Below, one piece after another: positions 1 through 5,452 of a stretch of DNA of 5,897 bases. The DNA comes from JAVVHH01 sp032249615 (GTDB lineage: Bacteria; Pseudomonadota; Alphaproteobacteria; Acetobacterales; Acetobacteraceae), in assembly GCA_032249615.1 (NCBI GenBank), contig JAVVHH010000195.1, forward strand, positions 1 through 5,897, read 5' to 3'. Under the pieces are notes generated by a model. The model was not told where the DNA came from. It was given only the letters and a program-made list of their open reading frames with translations, and made no database searches. Made by a program: the position numbers and the translations under genes. Within the stretch, counting starts at the first letter, position 1, and each line of letters starts with the position of its first letter.

Positions 1-909
1 CGTGCTGCCGGCGAACTGCGTCACACCGTCCGTGCCGCCGAATTTCCCAAGATTGAGGCTGATCGGCTGCGAGCCCAGGCCGTAATCGACGTTCAGCGAG
101 ATCGTTGCATTCTGCCCCTGCGCGAAGGTGCTCGTCGTCGCGGTGCCACCGGTCGTGGTAATGGAGCCTAATGTGCCGGCCGGAGCGTTCGGGTTCCCAC
201 CGGATCCGAAAGTGGCCGCGACTGTGGCGATCGGCGACGTTGCGCCCTGCTGTGCAATGTCCAACGACCAAGCATTGGGCGCGGTGGGGTCCTTGGTCCA
301 GGTGAGCTCAAGGTTTCGCGGCGTGCCCTGCGCATCGACGATGGGCAGTTCTGTCGTATACGACGTCGTGCCGGTCGGTGTCGCCGGAAGATTGGCGGCG
401 ATTGTGGCCGACGATGTCGGGACCGGGGCGAAGCCGCTTTGGCCGACCTGCAACTGCGTCAGTTTCGTCTGGTCGATGTTTCCGCTGGCGTCAGCGGGCC
501 AGCCGTTCAGGAAATTGCCCGAGCTGTTGACGAGATACCCGCTCGAATCGAGCTTGAAGTCGCCGGCGCGCGTGTAGAGCTGGCGGCTGTCGAACGTCGG
601 GCTTCCGCCGACCGTGCCGTTCTGGTTGCTGACCGGAAAGTAGCCGGGTCCGGAAATCGCCAGTGAGAGCGGGCTGCTCGCGGCCGTGATCGAGCCCTGA
701 AGCTAGTTGTTGTATTGCGGCCGTGCTACGACCGTGCCGGATTCGTTGATCGTCGCCGTGCTGACCGTGATGTAGTTGTCGAAGGTCGTATCGACGCTCT
801 TGTATCCGACCGTCTGTGTATTGGCGAGGTTGTCGCCGACGTTGCTGAACGCGGTAGACTGCGCAGAAAGGCCAGCGATGGCCGTCGTCATGGCACCAAA
901 GATCGACAT
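1..909 (-). pseudogene. flgE: Flagellar hook protein FlgE, 5' part, interrupted by an in-frame amber stop
   Basis: FlgE is the subunit of the extracellular flagellar hook, the universal joint between rod and filament. The start is the ATG at 909-907, with an AGGA ribosome site (919-916) 6 nt upstream. Residues 1-45 are the classic rod/hook N-terminus: MSIFGAMTTAIAGLSAQSTA, then NVGDNLANTQTVGYKSVDT. The frame then meets TAG at 705-703 (codon 69) after ARPQYNN. Directly behind it the same frame continues with unmistakable FlgE sequence: LQGSI, PLSLAISGPGYF (about 80-91), RQLYTRAGDFKLDSSGYLVN, GNFLNGWPAD, and a FlgE D2-like region from about 160 (TTELPIVDAQGTPRNLELTW). It stays open to position 1, 303 codons in all; the C-terminal part lies outside the window. 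No in-frame ATG follows the stop, so restart is unlikely. As read, the product would be 68 residues. Identity is sure; whether the gene is truly broken, read through, or misread at one base cannot be told here. Confidence 0.9.
703..705 (-). other. In-frame TAG (amber) codon inside flgE
   Basis: On the minus strand the codons read CAA TAC AAC AAC TAG CTT CAG GGC, that is QYNN-stop-LQG. FlgE proteins carry an ordinary residue here, between the N-terminal rod-type segment and the conserved LAISG-G-F block. The reading frame is unchanged on both sides, so this is a single-codon substitution and not a frameshift. Single-base neighbours of TAG include TCG (Ser), TTG (Leu), CAG (Gln) and AAG (Lys). 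Confidence 0.9.
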
Positions 910-940
910 GTTGGGTCCTAGTGATGGTCCCAACCTCCTC

Positions 941-955
941 GCATCTTCCGTGCCA
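941..955 (-). promoter_or_regulatory. Putative sigma-54 (-24/-12) promoter of flgE
   Basis: The minus strand reads TGGCACG-GAAG-ATGC. The sigma-54 consensus is TGGCACG-N4-TTGC, so only one base differs, and the GG and GC doublets have the correct spacing (954/953 and 942/941). Counting from the C at -12 puts the transcript start near 929, giving a leader of about 20 nt that contains the AGGA ribosome site at 916-919 and then the ATG at 909. Flagellar hook genes are sigma-54-dependent in Caulobacter and relatives, which fits. Pattern seen in sequence; function inferred. Confidence 0.65.
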
Positions 956-998
956 CCATCAGACGCCCGGAAATCCGGCCTTTTCCACTCGAGCGACC

Positions 999-1013
999 CG
1001 GCTAAAACAGCCG
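999..1013. promoter_or_regulatory. Palindrome 1 in the flgE-fliK region, candidate enhancer site
   Basis: CGGCT-AAAAC-AGCCG is a perfect 5-bp inverted repeat with a 5-base spacer, centred at 1006. With the following three bases it shares the pattern CGGC-W-N5-W-GCCGAGC with the palindrome centred at 1038. It lies 77 bp upstream of the predicted flgE start and 109 bp upstream of the predicted fliK start, the usual range for sigma-54 enhancer-binding proteins. A FlbD-like activator is the likely ligand, by inference only. Confidence 0.5.
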
Positions 1014-1030
1014 AGCATACCGCCGCGACC

Positions 1031-1045
1031 CGGCAGATTCTGCCG
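1031..1045. promoter_or_regulatory. Palindrome 2 in the flgE-fliK region, candidate enhancer site
   Basis: CGGCAGA-T-TCTGCCG is a perfect 7-bp inverted repeat around a single central base (1038). Its centre is 32 bp, close to three helical turns, from palindrome 1, so both would face the same side of the helix. It lies 77 bp upstream of the predicted fliK start and 109 bp upstream of the predicted flgE start. Its core recurs almost unchanged upstream of fliF (3765-3781, 16 of 17 bases identical), which argues that it is a real operator and not chance. Confidence 0.6.
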
Positions 1046-1087
1046 AGCCCCGCACGGCGCCATCGCTGGATTCGTTGGATGCGAGCG

Positions 1088-1104
1088 TTGGCCCGCTCCT
1101 TGCT
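1088..1104 (+). promoter_or_regulatory. Putative sigma-54 (-24/-12) promoter of fliK-flgD
   Basis: The sequence TTGGCCCG-CTCC-TTGCT differs from the extended consensus YTGGCACG-N4-TTGCW at one base (C for A), with the GG at 1090-1091 and the GC at 1102-1103 correctly spaced. The predicted transcript start is about 1115, two bases before the ATG at 1117. That would make the fliK message nearly leaderless and would exclude the starts at 1075 and 1108. The match is good but lies in GC-rich sequence and at the edge of the coding frame, so it needs a mapped 5' end. Confidence 0.5.
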
Positions 1105-1116
1105 CTTATGTCGCTC

Positions 1117-2688
1117 ATGGCCAACTCCGCCCTTCCGGCACCCTCTGCGACCAGCGCGGCACCGCTCCCCCCCGGGGGCGTCGGCAGGGCCGTATCGACC
1201 CGGCTTGGCATCTCGGCGCCCGGCGCGTTCGCTTCGCTGCTGGATCAACTCGGACAGCCCGCCCAGGCGGTTGCGGCGGCAATTGGGCCAGAGCTCGATC
1301 CTGGCCAGGCAACCCCGATTGCGTCGACCCCAGATCAACCCGGTGCTGCCGTAGCCATACCGACACCGCCCGCTTCTCTCTCCCTGCCCGCACCGCAGCC
1401 CGTATCAGCCACGCTCACGATGCCCGCGCCGCCCAGTAAGGCGGGGCTTACCGAAGCTGATCAACGAGCGACTGACAAGAAGAGCGAGCCTGGCGACAGC
1501 AGCGAATCCGAGCTCGCGGCGCCGGTCTTCCCCGCTGCGCTCATTCAGCAGCCGCTGCCCCCGCCTTCGCCGCCGCTTGCCGCCGCGGCCATCGCGCCGC
1601 CCACCAAGCCGAGCGCCGGCGATGGCTCGGCAGGTATCGCCAAAGTGCCGGCCACGGCGTCGTCCGCGGCAACAGCCGGGCCAGCCGCTTCCCCATCGAA
1701 AGCGAGCGCGGACTCCGGTTTGACGCTGGGGACCGAGCCGGTCACGGCGTCCCGGGTGAGCGGACAGGCCGCTGCGGCGACGCAAGCCGGATTGTCGGTC
1801 GATACCGAGCGCGAGGGCAACGAACCGGTTGCTGAGCGCCACCCCCCGGGCGCCGGGCCGGAAACCACGGCGAGTCACGACGACCTCGTCGCTCCGGCGG
1901 CTCTCGCTCTGTCGGTCGCACCCGCGGCGCAGGCGCCGCCTCAACAAGCGCCGGTCCCGCCGAACAAGGGCCAGGCCGCCGCTCCGACCCGGCTCGGTCT
2001 CGAGTCCGCGCGCACGACCCGGCCCGAGACGACAATCGCGCTCTCGGACGCGTCCAAGCCGGCGTCCGAGTTCGCCGCCGCGCTGCCTGTCGCAGACCTG
2101 CCACCACCGACGCCGAACCCAGCCCCGAGCCCGGCCGCAAGCGTTGCAGCGCCAAGCACCCCAACCCGTGCCAATCAGCCAGACTCGCCGATCCCCTCGC
2201 CGGCCGCACAGGTTGCGCAAGCTCTCGTAGAGCCGATCAAGGTGGTGCTGAGCGGGCCGAACCAGGCCGGACCGACCACGCCGCATGTGACGACGATTCA
2301 GATAACCCCGGTGGAGCTGGGCCGGGTCGACGTCAGGATCGAACGCTCCAGCCAAGGTCCGGCCAGGATCCAGCTTGTCGTCGAACGGCCAGAAACCCTC
2401 TCGCGCCTCGTGCATGACCAGTCACAGCTCCAACAGGCACTGGACAGCGCCGGGATCCCGCCGCAAGGCCGTACGATCGACTTCAGCCTCGCCCCGCAGA
2501 CGACGGGAGCCACCGCGCTTCCCGCCGGCACCCTGAACGGCAACGACGGCGGTAACGGCGCCCAAGGCCAGGAATCACACCGCCAGGGCCACGCCTACGA
2601 CAATCAGGGCCCCAGCGAGCCGGATGGCCAGATCGCCTCCATCGCACGTCCGAACACGTACCGCATCGGTATCGACATCACCGCCTGA
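1117..2688 (+). CDS. fliK: Flagellar hook-length control protein FliK
   Basis: FliK is exported through the flagellar secretion apparatus, gauges hook length and triggers the switch from hook to filament export. With the ATG at 1117 it has 523 residues. Residues 1 to about 365 are low-complexity, dominated by Ala, Pro, Ser and Thr (runs such as LPPPSPPLAAAAIAPP), as expected for the flexible ruler part; an AFASLLDQL segment lies near residue 37. Residues about 371-462 form the conserved C-terminal hook-control domain: TIQITPVELGRVDVRIERS, then RIQLVVERPETLSRLVHDQS, LQQALDSAGIPP. A Gly/Gln/His-rich tail ends in GIDITA. The start is uncertain: TTG 1075 and ATG 1108 are in the same open frame, none has a clear Shine-Dalgarno site, and 1117 is preferred because a sigma-54-like element at 1088-1104 would start the transcript near 1115. 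The stop is 11 nt before flgD, so the two are co-transcribed. Long antisense frames here are shadows of the high GC content. Confidence 0.9.
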   Translation: MANSALPAPSATSAAPLPPGGVGRAVSTRLGISAPGAFASLLDQLGQPAQAVAAAIGPELDPGQATPIASTPDQPGAAVAIPTPPASLSLPAPQPVSATLTMPAPPSKAGLTEADQRATDKKSEPGDSSESELAAPVFPAALIQQPLPPPSPPLAAAAIAPPTKPSAGDGSAGIAKVPATASSAATAGPAASPSKASADSGLTLGTEPVTASRVSGQAAAATQAGLSVDTEREGNEPVAERHPPGAGPETTASHDDLVAPAALALSVAPAAQAPPQQAPVPPNKGQAAAPTRLGLESARTTRPETTIALSDASKPASEFAAALPVADLPPPTPNPAPSPAASVAAPSTPTRANQPDSPIPSPAAQVAQALVEPIKVVLSGPNQAGPTTPHVTTIQITPVELGRVDVRIERSSQGPARIQLVVERPETLSRLVHDQSQLQQALDSAGIPPQGRTIDFSLAPQTTGATALPAGTLNGNDGGNGAQGQESHRQGHAYDNQGPSEPDGQIASIARPNTYRIGIDITA

Positions 2689-2699
2689 GGAGCACCCCC

Positions 2700-3368
2700 A
2701 TGACAGTTTCAGCAACCACCGCTGCCGGCAGTGCGGCGGCTTCGACGACCAAAACGGCGGCCTCCAACTCAGCTTTGGGCTCGCTCAGCGGCAACCTGAA
2801 TAGCTTTCTGACTCTTCTGATGACTCAGTTGCAGAATCAGGATCCGACCAGCCCGATGGATACAAACGCATTCACGAGCCAGTTGGTCCAATACGCAAGC
2901 GTGGAGCAACAGATCAACACGAACTCAAATCTTACGAACCTCATCACGGCAACACAGAGTAACACGGTGCTGCAATCATCGTCGCTGATCGGCAAGCAGA
3001 TCACGGTGACGAACGATCATCTGACCTTGCAAAATGGCTCGTCGCTCCTGCACTTCTCGGCCTCGTCGGCCGAGCCTGTCACGGTCACGATCACGTCGGC
3101 ATCCGGCCAGAAGATTCTTCAAACCAACGTTTCGGCTGCGTCCGGCAACAACGACTGGTCCTGGAACGGTCAGGATAGCGACGGCAACCGGGTTCCTGAC
3201 GGAGCTTATCAGGTGATGGTGTCGGACCGCAGTGGGACCGGCATCCCCACCACGATCACCGGCACGGTAACAGGCATGCAGCGTAGCGGCACGACGGTCA
3301 ATGCGGTCATGGGTTCGTTGCAATCAGACGTTGGCACGATCCAATCCGTCGTCACGCCCAACTCATGA
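2700..3368 (+). CDS. flgD: Flagellar hook-capping (hook assembly scaffold) protein FlgD
   Basis: FlgD forms the temporary cap at the tip of the growing hook under which FlgE subunits polymerise; it leaves when the hook is complete. The protein has 222 residues, a normal length. After a Ser/Thr/Ala-rich export leader, residues 31-75 hold the FlgD signature: LNSFLTLLMTQLQNQDPTSP followed by FTSQLVQYASVEQQI. Residues about 97-215 are the C-terminal Tudor/Fn3-like part, with LIGKQITV, a central W-WNGQDSDGNRVPDGAYQV block (153-172) typical of the FlgD Ig-like fold, and a closing strand VNAVMGSLQSDVGTIQSV. The start ATG is preceded by GAGGAG at 2687-2692 with a 7-nt spacer that overlaps the fliK stop, so translation is closely linked to fliK. 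No terminator-like hairpin with a T run follows. Confidence 0.96.
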   Translation: MTVSATTAAGSAAASTTKTAASNSALGSLSGNLNSFLTLLMTQLQNQDPTSPMDTNAFTSQLVQYASVEQQINTNSNLTNLITATQSNTVLQSSSLIGKQITVTNDHLTLQNGSSLLHFSASSAEPVTVTITSASGQKILQTNVSAASGNNDWSWNGQDSDGNRVPDGAYQVMVSDRSGTGIPTTITGTVTGMQRSGTTVNAVMGSLQSDVGTIQSVVTPNS

Positions 3369-3500
3369 GCCGAGCAATAGTCAGAAAGAGGATTACAAAT
3401 CGAACACCAGTGCGGATTCAGAGAGCGTTAACTTTTCGCTTCTAACGTCAGTCCACGGACCCGGCAGCCGGATCATGCCGACGTGAGTGGAGATCGTGAC
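3369..3500 (+). promoter_or_regulatory. Intergenic region between flgD and the small membrane protein; possible promoter
   Basis: This 132-bp gap holds no credible gene. It contains an AT-richer patch around 3427-3446 with GTTAAC (a CtrA-type half site at 3428-3431) but no second TTAA at the right distance, and two short perfect inverted repeats, GTCC-AC-GGAC (3451-3460) and CCGGC-A-GCCGG (3461-3471). These could be promoter or operator parts for the downstream gene; evidence is weak. Confidence 0.25.
3489..3492 (+). promoter_or_regulatory. Ribosome binding site fixing the start of the small membrane protein
   Basis: GGAG lies 8 nt before the ATG at 3501. The frame also has a GTG at 3483, but that codon lacks an upstream Shine-Dalgarno site and the GGAG would lie inside its coding part, so 3501 is the better start. 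Confidence 0.6.
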
Positions 3501-3761
3501 ATGACCGCTATTGTCGAAGCGAAACCGTCCGCGGCAGCTGGGACTGACGTTGGCGTCAGCGACCGTCGCCGGCCCGGCCGCTCCAGCGAAGTAAGCCCCG
3601 CGCTGATCCCGCTCCTTCGCACGAACGAAGCGGCAACACTGATCGACTTCGAAGAAGATGCCGATCAGAGCGCGGGTATCCGCGGGCTTTTGTTCGGGAT
3701 ACTTCTGTCGGTGCCGCTGTGGGTTGCGATCGCCTATCTCGGAACTTGGTTTCTGACCTGA
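3501..3761 (+). CDS. Uncharacterised small single-span membrane protein in the flagellar cluster
   Basis: I do not recognise a named family. The product has 86 residues. Residues 1-30 look disordered and carry a basic patch (DRRRPGR, 21-27). Residues 31-55 read like a short conserved motif, VSPALIPLLRTNEAATLIDF followed by the acidic EEDAD. Residues about 62-84 form one strong hydrophobic membrane segment (GLLFGILLSVPLWVAIAYLG) reaching the C-terminus, so it is probably a tail-anchored inner-membrane protein with its N-terminus in the cytoplasm. It lies 132 bp after flgD and 89 bp before fliF, on the same strand. The gaps leave its operon membership open. Its place before the MS-ring gene invites a role in basal body placement or assembly, but this is guesswork from position. 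Coding status is supported by the ribosome site, codon pattern and coherent membrane segment. Confidence 0.75.
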   Translation: MTAIVEAKPSAAAGTDVGVSDRRRPGRSSEVSPALIPLLRTNEAATLIDFEEDADQSAGIRGLLFGILLSVPLWVAIAYLGTWFLT

Positions 3762-3764
3762 GTA

Positions 3765-3781
3765 GGCAGTTTCTGCCGAGC
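3765..3781. promoter_or_regulatory. Palindrome upstream of fliF, near copy of the fliK-flgE operator
   Basis: GGCAG-TTT-CTGCC followed by GAGC. The 17 bases match 1032-1048 at all but one central position (GGCAGATTCTGCCGAGC there). It ends two bases before the CtrA-type box. Shared occurrence at two flagellar promoters suggests one common regulator. In Caulobacter the sigma-54 activator FlbD both activates hook genes and represses fliF, which would fit such a layout; binding here is inferred. Confidence 0.55.
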
Positions 3782-3783
3782 GC

Positions 3784-3798
3784 TTAACCGCTAATTAA
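3784..3798 (+). promoter_or_regulatory. CtrA-type binding box upstream of fliF
   Basis: TTAA-CCGCTAA-TTAA followed by CC is an exact match to the TTAA-N7-TTAA consensus of the alphaproteobacterial cell-cycle regulator CtrA. It lies 52 bp before the fliF ATG in the only clearly AT-rich patch of this gap. A loose match to the Caulobacter housekeeping -10 (GCTATGGC against GCTANAWC, 3819-3826) lies downstream, so a start near 3833 is possible. CtrA is known to control early flagellar operons including fliF in Caulobacter; its use here is inferred from the motif. Confidence 0.6.
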
Positions 3799-3850
3799 CC
3801 TGGTCCGATCAAAATGGGGCTATGGCACGGTTGCAAAATGGGATCGAGCA

Positions 3851-5452
3851 ATGGCCTCTTTGATCGCTGGTCTTCGCTCACTGGGTCCCGTCCGATTAGG
3901 CGCGATGGGGGCGGTCGCGATGCTGTGTTTCGGGCTTCTCTCCTATCTCGCCATGCGAAGCGATGAGGGGCCGATGGCACTGCTGTATGCCGACCTAGAC
4001 TTGCGCGAGGCGGGTCAGGTCGTCGACCAGCTCGAAAAAGCTCATATCGGCCATAGATTGGAGGCGGGCGGCAGCCGGGTTCTCGTGCCGGGTGATCAGG
4101 TCGACCGCGCCCGCCTCTTGCTTGCCAAGGAGGGCCTCCCCTCCGGTGGCTCGATTGGTTACGAGATTTTCGATCGGTCCGATGGGCTGACCGCCAACAA
4201 CTTCCAGCAGGGCATCGCGCAAACTCGCGCCATGGAAGGCGAGCTGTCGCGGACGATCCGGGCGATCCAAGGCGTGCGCGCGGCCCGGGTCCATCTCGTG
4301 CTGCCCCGGCGCGAACCTTTTGCCCGGGAACGGCAGGAGGCTCAGGCGAGCGTCGTGCTCACCATGGCCGGAGCTGCCCGCCTCGACAGCGAAGGTGTCC
4401 AAGCGATCTTGAATTTGATCTCTGCCGCCGTGCCTGGCCTGCATCCCCAGAACATCTCCATGGTCGACAGCCGCGGCAATCTGCTGTCCCGGGCAGGCCG
4501 TCCGACCGGCCCTGCCGCTGCCGCTCAGACTGGCGAAGAGCTCAAGCGCGGAGCGGAGCTGCGGCTGTCCCGGGCAGTGGAAGAAATGCTCGAGCGTAGT
4601 GTTGGTGCAGGCCACGTCCGCGCCGAAGCGGCCGTCGAGTTCGATTTTGATCAAGTCCATGAGACCCAAGAAAAGTTCGATCCGGACGGACAGGTCGTCC
4701 GGAGCCAGCAGAACAGCACCAACAACAGCCGGAATACCGAAGCGCAAAACAACGTTTCCGTGCAGAACAATCTTCCCAACGCCGACGCCGGTTCTCAACC
4801 CGCTGGGTCGCAAGAGCAGAAGCAAGACGAGACCACGAACTACGAGATAAGCAAGACAGTTCGCACTCTGGTCCGGGAGCAGCCGCAAATACACCGGGTC
4901 AGCCTCGCGGTCATGGTCGACGGAGTGACGGCGCGCAACGCGGACGGCACCACCACATGGACCGAACGCCCCGCGACCGAACTGGAGCGCATCGCGATCC
5001 TGGTTCGTGGCGCGATCGGCTTCAATGAAGCCAGGGGAGACCATGTCGACGTCGTGTCCATGCGCTTTGCGGAAGCGGAGGCCGGCATCGAGGCCGCGCC
5101 GCCCACCTTCTGGTCGCGCTTCGACAAGTCCGACCTCTATCGGATCGGCGGCAACGGCTTCGTCGCACTCGCCGTGCTGGCCGCGCTGCTCTTCGTTCTC
5201 CGCCCGATGGCTCTGCGGCTGTCCGTTGCCGCCGCGCCGCCACCGATCGAAGCCACCGGCCAGGCTGACGCCCTGTCGGCAGCAGCAGGTTCCACCGCCA
5301 GTTTGACCGACGAAAGCGACGAAATGGTCCGTGTCGCGAACGTCGAGGGAGAGATGAGGATGGCGTCGATGAAGCGGGTTGCTGCTTTGATCGAACAGCG
5401 AACTGAGGACAGCGTCGCCATGCTGCGCAACTGGCTGACGGAGGTCAACTGA
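3851..5452 (+). CDS. fliF: Flagellar MS-ring protein FliF
   Basis: FliF forms the inner-membrane MS ring, the base on which the export gate, rod and FliG rotor assemble. The 533 residues run as follows. A cytoplasmic tail is followed by membrane span 1 (about 15-35, LGAMGAVAMLCFGLLSYLAM). The YscJ/FliF-type periplasmic ring domains come next: RBM1 about 42-95 (MALLYADLDLREAGQVVDQL), and RBM2 about 100-215, with SIGYEIFDRSDGLTANNFQQ, MEGELSRTI and the hallmark ARVHLVLPRREPF. RBM3 (about 228-407) is split by an Asn/Gln-rich insert (about 280-330). Span 2 is about 434-453. The C-terminal cytoplasmic tail ends in the FliG-binding helix SMKRVAALIEQ then DSVAMLRNWLTE. Length and order are normal and the gene is intact. 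The start is chosen for the conserved N-terminus; its ribosome site is weak (GGGA at 3840). Its stop overlaps the fliG start by one base, so the two are translationally coupled. A CtrA box and palindrome lie upstream. Confidence 0.97.
   Translation: MASLIAGLRSLGPVRLGAMGAVAMLCFGLLSYLAMRSDEGPMALLYADLDLREAGQVVDQLEKAHIGHRLEAGGSRVLVPGDQVDRARLLLAKEGLPSGGSIGYEIFDRSDGLTANNFQQGIAQTRAMEGELSRTIRAIQGVRAARVHLVLPRREPFARERQEAQASVVLTMAGAARLDSEGVQAILNLISAAVPGLHPQNISMVDSRGNLLSRAGRPTGPAAAAQTGEELKRGAELRLSRAVEEMLERSVGAGHVRAEAAVEFDFDQVHETQEKFDPDGQVVRSQQNSTNNSRNTEAQNNVSVQNNLPNADAGSQPAGSQEQKQDETTNYEISKTVRTLVREQPQIHRVSLAVMVDGVTARNADGTTTWTERPATELERIAILVRGAIGFNEARGDHVDVVSMRFAEAEAGIEAAPPTFWSRFDKSDLYRIGGNGFVALAVLAALLFVLRPMALRLSVAAAPPPIEATGQADALSAAAGSTASLTDESDEMVRVANVEGEMRMASMKRVAALIEQRTEDSVAMLRNWLTEVN
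5440..5444 (+). promoter_or_regulatory. Ribosome binding site of fliG inside the fliF 3' end
   Basis: GGAGG, 7 nt before the ATG at 5452, is the strongest Shine-Dalgarno site in the window. It lies within the last fliF codons and, with the TGATG stop/start overlap, points to coupled synthesis of the MS-ring and rotor proteins. Confidence 0.7.

Noticed and set aside
934..940. Strong Shine-Dalgarno-like GAGGAGG upstream of flgE on the minus strand
   Set aside because: It is 24 nt from the ATG and lies upstream of the predicted transcript start at about 929; the AGGA at 916-919 is correctly spaced.
968..979. CCGGAAATCCGG short hairpin in the flgE-fliK region
   Set aside because: Four-bp stem, no T run, does not share the pattern of the other palindromes; common by chance in GC-rich DNA.
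1003..1029. TAAA-N15-GCCG resembling a flagellar sigma-28 promoter
   Set aside because: The second half of the -10 (CGAC against ATAA) does not match, and the bases fall in the two palindromes that fit another role better.
1405..2415. Long minus-strand open frame of 336 codons inside fliK
   Set aside because: Arg/Gly-rich translation without recognisable domains, fully antisense to a gene with a clear FliK domain; typical shadow in high-GC coding DNA.
3460..3482. CGGCA...TGCCGAC resembling the shared palindrome
   Set aside because: The arms are separated by nine bases instead of five and the centre differs, so it does not fit the three-site motif.
3301..3486. 61-codon plus-strand frame overlapping the flgD end
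   Set aside because: Out of frame with flgD, no ribosome site, low-complexity translation and no match to any known protein type I recognise.
3823..3834. TGGCACGGTTGC before fliF, resembling a sigma-54 promoter
   Set aside because: The GG and GC doublets are three bases too close together; sigma-54 elements do not tolerate this spacing.
4486..4580. Direct repeat GCTGTCCCGGGCAG occurring twice in fliF
   Set aside because: Both copies encode LSRA in frame with high-GC codons about 80 bp apart; simple coding coincidence.
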